From contig NZ_CBFIIK010000041.1 in the NCBI RefSeq assembly GCF_965662675.1, positions 1 through 18,984 on the forward strand: a stretch of DNA of 18,984 nucleotides. Direction: 5' to 3'. A program made the position numbers and the translations under genes. Origin of the DNA: Roseicyclus sp965662675 (lineage in GTDB: Bacteria; Pseudomonadota; Alphaproteobacteria; Rhodobacterales; Rhodobacteraceae). Of this stretch, positions 7,261 through 14,121 are shown one piece after another (positions within the stretch are counted from its first letter, which is position 1; each line of letters starts with the position of its first letter). Under the pieces are notes generated by a model. That model was not told the DNA's origin and made no database searches. It was given only the letters and a program-made list of their open reading frames with translations.

Positions 7261-8325
7261 CTATGTCGGCGCGCCCGTCAGACGGTTGGCGACGCTCTCT
7301 GCCGCTTCAAGCGCACCTTCCAGATAGCCGCCGAATTCCCGAGCGGTTTCGGTCGAACCAAAATCCAACGCCCCACCCCAGAGAGTGCGCAATGCGGCAG
7401 GCAAGCCATAGGCCGGGTGGTGTCCTGATGGGGCGTGATCCCATGGCGTACTGATCTGCGGCACCTGCGCCCAATCCATCATCCGGATCGACAGGGGCTG
7501 CGCCATGCCCGGGCCGAACATTTTCTGCAACTGTGCGAGGGCCAAGGCGATCATCTCGTCGTGATGGCGGGCGCGGATATCGGGCGCAACCCCGACAAAG
7601 CCGAACAGGGCATAGGGCCCGCCAGCGATCACAGACGCATCGTGGATTTCGACCATAGGGCCTTGCTGGCTCATGCCGTCGCCAGACAGCCCGGCCCGGC
7701 GCCAATGTGGTTCGTCATAGACGGCAATGATCTTGGCCTGCCCGGCCATCCATGTGGGAATGGCACGCATTGCATCCATCGCGGCGCGACCAAGTTCGGG
7801 CGTAAACGCGATGGTCCGGGCAGCGACCCGGGGCGGCACGGCAAGCACCACCTGCCGCGCGGTGATGGCCCCGTCGAGATGCGTTGCGATGATGCCGCTT
7901 GCCGTGTGGCGCAGCGCCGTCACCGCCCGACCCGTCATGATGTTCTGCGCAGGCAGATCGCGCGCCAAAACGTCGATCAGCGCCCGCATCCCGCCTGCAA
8001 CCCGCAACGACCCCTGCATCGCGGCAAAGCCTTGATGCCGCTGGACCGATCCGTCGCGGCCCTGAAACACGGCGGCACCTTGGCTGAATTGCTCAAAGAC
8101 CTGCAGCGCATGGTGTTGCGTCAGTGCGGCCATCCTTGGCTGTCCGGGCCAAAACCAGGCCGGGCCAAGATCGAACCGCCCCCCCGCAATCATCGGCGAT
8201 TGTATCCGGCCGCCCAGATCACCTTGCGCCTCGATCAACCGCCAGTCGCGCCCCTGCTTTTCGAGCAAAGCGGCCAGAGCGATCCCCGACAAGCCCCCGC
8301 CAATGATCAAAATGTCGGTGTCCAT
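7261..8325 (-). CDS. FAD-dependent amine-oxidase-family oxidoreductase
   Basis: The 354-residue product begins with a dinucleotide-binding fold for FAD: GGGLSG at residues 9-14, the ribose-binding glutamate at about 33 (LIEAQ), and the GGR at 38-40 typical of flavin monoamine oxidases and phytoene-desaturase relatives. The C-terminus has the second FAD contact region (GYLEGALEAAESVANRL). It is shorter than most flavin amine oxidases (about 450 residues), so the substrate domain is reduced. A good Shine-Dalgarno (GGAGGG, 7-nt spacer) precedes the ATG. It is the last gene of the leftward operon, separated by 173 bp from the YciI-family gene, so it may also have its own promoter. The substrate is unknown. 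Confidence 0.85.
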   Translation of the reverse strand: MDTDILIIGGGLSGIALAALLEKQGRDWRLIEAQGDLGGRIQSPMIAGGRFDLGPAWFWPGQPRMAALTQHHALQVFEQFSQGAAVFQGRDGSVQRHQGFAAMQGSLRVAGGMRALIDVLARDLPAQNIMTGRAVTALRHTASGIIATHLDGAITARQVVLAVPPRVAARTIAFTPELGRAAMDAMRAIPTWMAGQAKIIAVYDEPHWRRAGLSGDGMSQQGPMVEIHDASVIAGGPYALFGFVGVAPDIRARHHDEMIALALAQLQKMFGPGMAQPLSIRMMDWAQVPQISTPWDHAPSGHHPAYGLPAALRTLWGGALDFGSTETAREFGGYLEGALEAAESVANRLTGAPT

Positions 8326-8498
8326 CAGATCACCCTCCTATGGAGCGCCATCCATTTCAAAGCGGCTGCCCCTGCGCAAGCGGCGTTCCCGCGCCCAAGA
8401 CCGTGACGCGGCCCATGAAGAGCCTTGTTCGGCCATGCGCCGGTCCCCTGAACGCCCCCTTACCCTTCTGGAACCAGCCCGCCCGCGCGCGCCGCGCG

Positions 8499-8819
8499 CT
8501 AAGTGCCGCTCAACGGCATGATCCGCTCGGCCCGAAAGGTATCGGCCAGCCGCGTCAGCGTGATCTCGCGAACCACGCCGCCTGTGGCGAAGGGGTCGCT
8601 ATGGGCAAAGCTGCGGGCGGCGGCTTCGGTCTCGGCTTGCAGGATGCCGAAATTGCCGATGCCGATGCCCGCCTCATTCATTAGCGCCGATCCTGTCAGA
8701 ACGATGGCCACCCCGTCCCCGCCCGAAGCGACCCAAGCGCGGTGCGCCGGGCGCAAGCTGTCGCGGAGCGCGCCGATCTCGGGGCCGTCATGGTGGTGAC
8801 AGATCATCAAAAAAAACAT
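8499..8819 (-). CDS. YciI-family protein
   Basis: The 106-residue product fits the YciI family, small dimeric proteins with a ferredoxin-like fold. The family signature residues are the histidine in LRPAHRAWV (H26) and the aspartate in the SDPF segment. A biochemically known relative, TftG, removes chloride from a chlorinated hydroxyquinol, so an aromatic or lactone substrate fits the operon. Its ATG overlaps the stop of the ligB-like gene by one base (TGATG), so the two are translationally coupled. It could act on the ring-cleavage product or its derivatives; that is inference. Confidence 0.8.
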   Translation of the reverse strand: MFFLMICHHHDGPEIGALRDSLRPAHRAWVASGGDGVAIVLTGSALMNEAGIGIGNFGILQAETEAAARSFAHSDPFATGGVVREITLTRLADTFRAERIMPLSGT

Positions 8820-9661
8820 CAGCCCATATTCTCCAGCAAGACCATGCCCGCCCCGGTCATGGAGGCAGGGGCGAAGTAATGTTGGTGCAGCGTGCGCACG
8901 CTGTCATCCATGCAGCCGCGCATCACCAGCCACATGATCAGTTCCGCCCCTTCCGAGCCGAATTCCTCGATGTAATCCTCGCGCGTCATGGCGCGGTAGC
9001 GCGCTGGGTCTGCGCCGATCTTGGCGATCCAGTCGCGGTCGGCATCGGGGTTGATATAGCCCGCGCGCGCGCCCTGCAGCTGATGGGATAGCCCGCCCGT
9101 GCCCATGACGATGATCTTTTCGTCGGTCGGGTAGCTTGCGATGGCGCGGCGCAACAGTTCACCCAGTTCCCACATGCGCTGCGGCGTGGGGATCGGGTAT
9201 TGGATCGTGTTCACAAGGATCGGTACGATCTTGACCGGCCACGCCTCGGGGCGGCCAAAGACCAGCTCCATCGGCACTTGCAGCCCGTGATCGACATCGA
9301 GTTCGCGACAGATCATCGGGTCGAAATGCCCCTCGACCATCTGATCGGCCAGATGCCATGCGAAATCACTCGCGCCGATGAAATTCGGCACCGCGCGCGG
9401 GCCCCAGCCTTCGTCGGCGGGTTTGTATTCCTCGGCCACGCCAAGCGCCAACGTCGGGATACGGTCAAGGAAGAACGAATTGCCGTGATCGTTGAAGATC
9501 ACCACCGCGATGTCGGGCTTGCGGTCGCGCACCCAATCCTGCGCCGGGACATAGCCATCGAAAAAGGGTTTCCATTCGTCGCTATGGCGCAGCCCCTTGT
9601 CGAGGGCGGCCGCGATCGAAGGCACATGGCTTGTGCCCAACCCCGCCAGAAGCTCAGCCAT
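8819..9661 (-). CDS. Class III extradiol dioxygenase, large (LigB-type) subunit
   Basis: LigB-type subunits carry the Fe(II) site that cleaves catecholic rings outside the two hydroxyls, as in protocatechuate 4,5-dioxygenase. The 280-residue product keeps all key residues: iron ligands H12 (TSHVP), H59 (NDHGN) and E240 (GSEGAE), and the catalytic-base histidine H193 (GTGGLSHQLQG); the spacing agrees with LigB of Sphingobium (H12, H61, H195, E242). The ATG at 9661 gives the conserved opening MAELLAGLGTSHVP and overlaps the LigA-type gene by 8 bp. Closest known substrates would be protocatechuate, gallate or related catechols, but no other enzyme of the 4,5-cleavage pathway is in the window, so the substrate is open. 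Confidence 0.9.
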   Translation of the reverse strand: MAELLAGLGTSHVPSIAAALDKGLRHSDEWKPFFDGYVPAQDWVRDRKPDIAVVIFNDHGNSFFLDRIPTLALGVAEEYKPADEGWGPRAVPNFIGASDFAWHLADQMVEGHFDPMICRELDVDHGLQVPMELVFGRPEAWPVKIVPILVNTIQYPIPTPQRMWELGELLRRAIASYPTDEKIIVMGTGGLSHQLQGARAGYINPDADRDWIAKIGADPARYRAMTREDYIEEFGSEGAELIMWLVMRGCMDDSVRTLHQHYFAPASMTGAGMVLLENMG

Positions 9662-10004
9662 TGGCGACCTTTCCCAAACGCTGATCGAGGAAATCCTCAA
9701 GGCTCATTCCGGCTTGGGCGGCGCCAATTGCGCGGATCGGGGTCGGGTCCACGGCCGAGATCTTGAGGATGTAGAACAGGTTGCCGCCCAGCCGCACCAT
9801 TTCGGCCCAGTCGCGGGTCTTGACCGCGTCGCGTTGCGCGGGGCTGAGGGGGAAGCGGTCGAGATAGCCATCCTCATCGGCCAGAAAGGCGGCGCGGCCC
9901 TCGGGGGTCGACAGGCCCATCGCCATCTTGTTCAGCGCATAGCCCGCATTGGCGCGTGCGCGGTCCAAAAGCGGGGTGTCGGGGATACGGTCCGTCATGG
10001 TCAC
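9654..10004 (-). CDS. Extradiol dioxygenase, small (LigA-type) subunit, GTG start
   Basis: LigA-type subunits close over the active site of LigB and shape substrate binding. The product, 116 residues from a GTG start, contains the helical LigA-domain text (YALNKMAMGLSTPEGRAAFL ... YLDRFPLSPAQRDAV ... WAEMVRLGGNLFYILKI). AGGAGG at 10017-10012 has a 7-nt spacer to the GTG at 10004 but 13 nt to the ATG at 9998, so the GTG is preferred; this makes a 4-base GTGA overlap with the upstream hydrolase stop. It overlaps the LigB-type gene by 8 bp, as expected for subunits made in equal amount. Confidence 0.87.
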   Translation of the reverse strand: MTMTDRIPDTPLLDRARANAGYALNKMAMGLSTPEGRAAFLADEDGYLDRFPLSPAQRDAVKTRDWAEMVRLGGNLFYILKISAVDPTPIRAIGAAQAGMSLEDFLDQRLGKVANG

Positions 10005-10720
10005 TGCAAAACCTCCTGCGTTTGGTGCGCGATCTCGCGCACCCAATCCGATATCAGCGCCGCCACTTGCGCGGGCTGTTCGACCGGCGCGAAATGCCCG
10101 GCCTCTTCGATGATCGCGAGGCGTGCCTGCGGGCAGAGCGCTGCGATCGCTTCATGTTGGGCGATGGGCGACCAGATATCCTGACGCCCGGTGATGAGCA
10201 GCATCGGCCCGGCCCACGCGCCAAGGCTCAGCGCGGCATCTGGCCGGCCGATCAGGGCGCGGATCTGGCGTTCATGCTGTGCGGCGCTCATCCGGCAGAC
10301 CATGGCGCGCAAGCCCGCCATCACGCCCGGATCGGGGGTGATGCCCGCCGCCATCATGCCGGGCAACCAATGATCTGCCAGCGCCGCCATGCCCTTGTCA
10401 TGGGCGAAGGCGATGATCGCCTCGCGCTTGGGCAATTCGCCCTCCTTGAGCGGCGCCATGCCGGTGTTCAAAAGCGCCAGACCACACAGTCGGTCGGGGG
10501 CGATGCGCGCCATCTCCATCGCGACGCGCCCGCCCATGGAATGGCCCGCCACGATCAGATCGCCGGGATGGTTGGCCAAAAGATCCTCGGCCATGTCGGT
10601 CAGGCTGGTCTGGGTGCTGACATCGGCGACTGCCACATCATTCCCGGCCAAGGCCTGCAAGCAGCCCTTCCAGACATGCCCGTCGCAGATCAGCCCCGGG
10701 ATCAACAAAATCCGTGTCAT
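10001..10720 (-). CDS. Alpha/beta-fold hydrolase, first gene of the ring-cleavage operon
   Basis: The 239-residue product has the alpha/beta hydrolase catalytic triad: nucleophile S61 in the elbow GHSMGG, D181 (GRQDIWSP) and H209 (AGHFAPVEQP). The oxyanion region near the N-terminus (LIPGLICDGHVW) is also typical. Members of this superfamily hydrolyse meta-cleavage products, enol-lactones or esters. It is the first gene after the operator-flanked promoter, and its stop overlaps the LigA-type start by 4 bases. It could open a ring-cleavage product or release the catechol from an ester; the sequence does not show which. A purine-rich Shine-Dalgarno (GAGGGGGG) lies just before the ATG. Confidence 0.9.
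   Translation of the reverse strand: MTRILLIPGLICDGHVWKGCLQALAGNDVAVADVSTQTSLTDMAEDLLANHPGDLIVAGHSMGGRVAMEMARIAPDRLCGLALLNTGMAPLKEGELPKREAIIAFAHDKGMAALADHWLPGMMAAGITPDPGVMAGLRAMVCRMSAAQHERQIRALIGRPDAALSLGAWAGPMLLITGRQDIWSPIAQHEAIAALCPQARLAIIEEAGHFAPVEQPAQVAALISDWVREIAHQTQEVLQ
10012..10017 (-). promoter_or_regulatory. Shine-Dalgarno that decides the ligA-type start
   Basis: AGGAGG on the minus strand, spaced 7 nt from a GTG (10004) and 13 nt from the next ATG (9998). The shorter spacing is the usual one, so initiation at GTG is likely. Confidence 0.6.
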
Positions 10721-10734
10721 GCTCCCCCCTCAGA

Positions 10735-10744
10735 TTGTATACAT
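10735..10744. promoter_or_regulatory. Operator-like palindrome, proximal copy
   Basis: TTGTATACAT contains the perfect palindrome TGTATACA (10736-10743). It lies between the predicted transcription start and the hydrolase start codon, and is an exact match to the core of the second copy 73 bp away. The GTATAC core resembles sites of FCD-subfamily GntR regulators; that assignment is from memory and no regulator gene is in the window. Confidence 0.65.
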
Positions 10745-10774
10745 CACATATAGGACAAGGGGGAAATGGCAAGG

Positions 10775-10802
10775 AAAATACCGCCTCGGCGCCTTATTTC
10801 AA
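10775..10802 (-). promoter_or_regulatory. Sigma70-like promoter of the ring-cleavage operon
   Basis: On the minus strand TTGAAA (10802-10797) and TATTTT (10780-10775) are separated by 16 bp. The predicted start would be near 10768, about 47 bases before the hydrolase ATG. The element sits between the two TGTATACA palindromes, 5 bp from the distal one, which strengthens the assignment. Confidence 0.55.
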
Positions 10803-10807
10803 GAATA

Positions 10808-10817
10808 ATGTATACAG
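10808..10817. promoter_or_regulatory. Operator-like palindrome, distal copy
   Basis: ATGTATACAG contains the same perfect palindrome TGTATACA (10809-10816) as the proximal site. It lies immediately upstream of the predicted -35. The 73-bp distance between copies is close to seven DNA turns, so a bound protein would sit on the same face at both sites. Confidence 0.65.
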
Positions 10818-10824
10818 TTTAGCT

Positions 10825-10847
10825 GCACCCTGTCGCAATAGGGGTGC
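10825..10847 (-). terminator. Short hairpin after kpsC
   Basis: GCACCC (10825-10830) and GGGTGC (10842-10847) form a 6-bp stem just beyond the kpsC stop codon at 10851. No T-run follows. It is a weak candidate for the end of the capsule operon. Confidence 0.35.
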
Positions 10848-10850
10848 CCC

Positions 10851-12896
10851 TTAGCGCCGCCACAGCCAGCTTTGCCCCGCGAACCAGCCTTGCAGCTTGG
10901 CCAATGCGCGCAGGCTGGGGCGGGGGGTGAGGCCCGCGCCGCTGGCCAGCCGGTCGAGTGCCACCTCGGGCGGGCAGGGCAGGCCGGTCAGCGGGTCGTG
11001 GTAACGCGGGTAGGTGATGAGGGCGGCATGCGCGAGTGCGGCAAGGCTGGGGCGTGCGCGCCTGTGGGGCGGCGCGGGGCCCAGATCGCGGGTCAGCCCC
11101 CAGCCGGCATAGAATGGCGCGCCAAGGCAGGTGACCGGCACGCCGCGCAAAAGCGCCTCGAACCCCAACCCCGAGGTCATCGTCACCACCCCATCGACCT
11201 GCGCCAAAAGGGCGGCGGGGTCGCCCCCTTCCAACACCGCATCGGCACACTCCGCCAGCACATCCTGCGCAACAGCGCCTTGTCGCAGCCCCGCCACCAC
11301 ATCGGGGTGCGGCTTATACAAGATCATCGCCTCGGGCATCAGCGCGCGCGCGCGCTGCAACAGGCCCGCATTGGTCCGCACCGCGCCCGCGCCCAGCATG
11401 ATCGAGGCGTCATCCTCTACCTGCCCCGGCACAAGGATCAAGGGACGCCCGCCCGCCAAGGGCAGCGCGACCTCACCGCCGAGATTATATTTCGTCACCC
11501 CCAAGGCCACCAGCCGCGCCACGAGGTCTTCGGCGCGGGCAAGCTGTTTCGGGTCCATCTTGGCGGCCGCGGCGATCAGGCGGTCAAGGCGGCTTTCGCG
11601 GGTCGGATCGTAGTAGATGCCCAGATCGTCGAGGACGAGCGAGAGGGGCGGAACCAGTTCCGCGCCCAAGCCCCGCGAGCGCAGGAAGCCGTCCTCCACC
11701 CGGTGAAGCGGGCGCTTCGCCCCTGCGCAGGCCGCGACAAGCGCGGGTGTTTCGCGCCCGGCCCAGACCATGACGGGCCGCCCATCGGCGACAGCCTTGG
11801 CGGGGTCATCGGTAAAGCGCATCGGCCCGAAGCTTTGCACCAGATGGCGGCGCTTCCATGCGCGCATGCCTGATGCGACGTAGCCCGCGCGACCCTCGCG
11901 CCATGCGCGTGCCTGCGCCTCGAGCGCGCCCAAGACATCCTCGATCCGGCCCAGTCGGTCGCGGTAGGGATCGTACCATGTGGGGTAGAGGATCAGCGCG
12001 GCGGCGGCCAATTGCGCGCGCGTGAGCTTGCGCTGGCGGCGCGCAGGCGTGGGGCGGCGATCATCGCTCAGGCCCCAACCGGCGTAGAAGGGTACGCCGA
12101 ACAGCACCGGGCGATGGCCCGCCAAGATCGCCTCGAACCCCAAAAGCGAGGTGATGCAATAGACCGCGCGCGCGCCCTCGAACAAGCGCTGGGGCGAGAT
12201 CGGGCGATCCTCGAGCGTGACACCGGGGGGCAGGGTGGCGGGGTCGAAATGGCCCGCGCGGTGGCCCGCCTGCGTTTCGGGATGGGTCTTGATCATGATG
12301 GGTGCGCCGGGGTGATCCTCCTGCGCATGGGCCAGCATCTCGGAAAAGCTGTGCGCGCTTGCCCCCCCCAGCCGGATCGCGGCATCGCCGCGCGTCTGGT
12401 CTATGAGCAACACATAGCCCGGCGCGGGCGGGTCAAGCGCGGGGTCGGTGGCGGCGTATTTCGTCAGATGGGCGGCTGCGATCCGCGCCATGGCACCCCG
12501 CGCGCGATCCAAAAGTGCGGTGTCGTCAAGCGGGTGGGTCGCCAAAAGGATTTCCAGATCCGAAGGGGCGCTTGCGTCGAAATAGATGCCCTGCCGGTCG
12601 ATGATCAGGCCCAAGGGCGGATCACCCGCGCGGCCGGGGTGGAGCGAGCGCAAGAACGCATCCTCGACCCGGATCAGCCGCGCGCCCGTGGCCGCCGCCA
12701 CACGCGCGCCGCGCGCGGCATAAGGGGAATGGCCCCAGACCAGAACCTCATCATCGGGGCCGGGTCTGCCCAGCCGGAGATCATGGCCCGCAAGCGTCAA
12801 GATGCGCCGGATGCGGGCTTGGGTCAGGAAACCGGCATTATAGTAGAAGCCCCGCTTGCGCGGCGCGCCGTCCGATATCTCGCCCGGCGCGCCCAT
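10851..12896 (-). CDS. kpsC: KpsC-type capsular polysaccharide Kdo transferase (duplicated domains)
   Basis: KpsC builds the poly-beta-Kdo linker that joins group-2-like capsules to a lipid; its two halves are separate beta-Kdo transferase domains (families GT99 and GT107). The 681-residue product shows the duplication directly: VEDAFLRS (77-84) and VEDGFLRS (400-407), KTHPE (203-207) and KPHPD (528-532), FYAGWGL at 270-276 and again at 595-601, with GIY[FY]D in both halves. Length matches full KpsC. I take the ATG at 12896, 7 bp after the export-lipoprotein stop; a GTG at 12938 in frame would add 14 residues and overlap that gene. It is the last gene of the capsule module; the protein acts at the cytoplasmic side of the inner membrane. 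Confidence 0.92.
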   Translation of the reverse strand: MGAPGEISDGAPRKRGFYYNAGFLTQARIRRILTLAGHDLRLGRPGPDDEVLVWGHSPYAARGARVAAATGARLIRVEDAFLRSLHPGRAGDPPLGLIIDRQGIYFDASAPSDLEILLATHPLDDTALLDRARGAMARIAAAHLTKYAATDPALDPPAPGYVLLIDQTRGDAAIRLGGASAHSFSEMLAHAQEDHPGAPIMIKTHPETQAGHRAGHFDPATLPPGVTLEDRPISPQRLFEGARAVYCITSLLGFEAILAGHRPVLFGVPFYAGWGLSDDRRPTPARRQRKLTRAQLAAAALILYPTWYDPYRDRLGRIEDVLGALEAQARAWREGRAGYVASGMRAWKRRHLVQSFGPMRFTDDPAKAVADGRPVMVWAGRETPALVAACAGAKRPLHRVEDGFLRSRGLGAELVPPLSLVLDDLGIYYDPTRESRLDRLIAAAAKMDPKQLARAEDLVARLVALGVTKYNLGGEVALPLAGGRPLILVPGQVEDDASIMLGAGAVRTNAGLLQRARALMPEAMILYKPHPDVVAGLRQGAVAQDVLAECADAVLEGGDPAALLAQVDGVVTMTSGLGFEALLRGVPVTCLGAPFYAGWGLTRDLGPAPPHRRARPSLAALAHAALITYPRYHDPLTGLPCPPEVALDRLASGAGLTPRPSLRALAKLQGWFAGQSWLWRR

Positions 12897-12903
12897 CGCG
12901 GGC

Positions 12904-14037
12904 TCAGGGAACGGCGTTGCCGACCGTTCCGGCAGCACCCAACGTGCCTGTCAGCGCGCTGATGGCGTTGTTCCACTGGGTGATCGGGGCGGCGGTGACA
13001 TAGACCGTATCCTCGTCTCGGATGACGAAATCGCGCGCCTCGAACATGCCGGTGGGGGCGGTCAGGTCCAGCACATAGATCATCCGCTGCGCGCCGATCA
13101 GATCGCCACGCCCCAACACGGCGCGCGCGATCGGTTCGGCCTCGTTGCGCAAGACGAAGACCCCGGTAGGATCGGCAAGATTGGGGTTCAACCCGCCCAC
13201 TGATGCGATCGCTTCAATGGCCGAGATGACCTGACTTTCGAAGGGAACGATCGTCTGGCTACCCGTCGCACCAAGCGCGGTGAAGGAGCGCCCATCCTCT
13301 TCGACCAAGATCCGGTCATCGCCGCGCAGCGCAATGTCGAGTGCGGGATCGCGGAACAGGTCTTGGAACCAGACCGTGCCGCGGTGATTGCCGCGGATCA
13401 GCGTGACTTGCGCGATCTCGGGATCGACCGAGATGCCGCCTGCTGCAGCCAGCATCGCCGAGAGCGTCCGTGTCGGCCGCTGGATCGGATAGACGCCTTG
13501 GCCGCCGACGCTGCCCGTCACGGTCACTGTCGCGCCGTCGCCCGCAGAGCGGTTGACGATCACCTGCGGATCGGGGGTCTGTTCATCGAGATTGCGGGTG
13601 ATGATGCCGCGCAACGCCTCGGGCGTGTTGCCTGCGGCGCGGATGCGGCCGGCATAGGGGATGAAGATGAAGCCCGACCCGTCCACCTGCACCTCGCTGA
13701 CCACGGCGGCGGCGGCACCTTCGCCGGCCAAAAGACCGTCGGTCACGTTTTCGTAGACGATCAGCTGGATGCTGTCGCCGGGGCGGATCACATCGGTATC
13801 AGACAAGGCCGCGTTCAGCAGTGCGGGCGGAAAGCCCAAGGCAGGCACCACCGCCGTGGCGGCAGTGACGCGCTGATTGACCTCGACCACGAAAGCATCG
13901 CCTTCGCGCTGGACCGATCCCGCGAAGATCTCGTTTCGCGTGGGGCCCGAACGGGGCAACAAGCTACAGGCCGCGACTGCGCCCAAAATGACGCAAAGCG
14001 CGGTCATGCGCGCTGTGCGGGATGCCATCGATGTCAC
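12904..14037 (-). CDS. Polysaccharide export lipoprotein (Wza/KpsD-like), GTG start
   Basis: This family forms the periplasmic and outer-membrane channel for capsule or exopolysaccharide export. The 377-residue product has a lipoprotein signal with lipobox VAAC (cysteine at residue 24), a poly-export domain (about 80-165: DVIRPGDSIQLIVYENV ... FIPYAGRIRAAGNTPEAL) and following SLBB-type repeats (VTVTGSVGGQGVYPI; later SQTIVPFESQVISAIEAIASVGGLNP). GAGGAG at 14050-14045 has a 7-nt spacer to the GTG at 14037 and 16 nt to the ATG at 14028, so I prefer GTG. It lies between kpsS and kpsC, so it is probably their capsule exporter. Confidence 0.92.
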   Translation of the reverse strand: MTSMASRTARMTALCVILGAVAACSLLPRSGPTRNEIFAGSVQREGDAFVVEVNQRVTAATAVVPALGFPPALLNAALSDTDVIRPGDSIQLIVYENVTDGLLAGEGAAAAVVSEVQVDGSGFIFIPYAGRIRAAGNTPEALRGIITRNLDEQTPDPQVIVNRSAGDGATVTVTGSVGGQGVYPIQRPTRTLSAMLAAAGGISVDPEIAQVTLIRGNHRGTVWFQDLFRDPALDIALRGDDRILVEEDGRSFTALGATGSQTIVPFESQVISAIEAIASVGGLNPNLADPTGVFVLRNEAEPIARAVLGRGDLIGAQRMIYVLDLTAPTGMFEARDFVIRDEDTVYVTAAPITQWNNAISALTGTLGAAGTVGNAVP

Positions 14038-14044
14038 AGGGTGG

Positions 14045-14050
14045 CTCCTC
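14045..14050 (-). promoter_or_regulatory. Shine-Dalgarno that decides the export lipoprotein start
   Basis: GAGGAG on the minus strand, 7 nt before GTG 14037 and 16 nt before ATG 14028. The spacing favours the GTG start. Confidence 0.55.
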
Positions 14051-14121
14051 TTGCCGGAAACTGCCTCGAATTATCTTTTTTCCAGACATTAGCGATTTTG
14101 AGCCGAGGACGCCAGAATTGT

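Noticed and set aside
8326..8498. Extra gene between the YciI and amine-oxidase genes
   Set aside because: The 173-bp gap has only short open frames without ribosome-binding sites or family resemblance; the only clear signal is the amine-oxidase Shine-Dalgarno.
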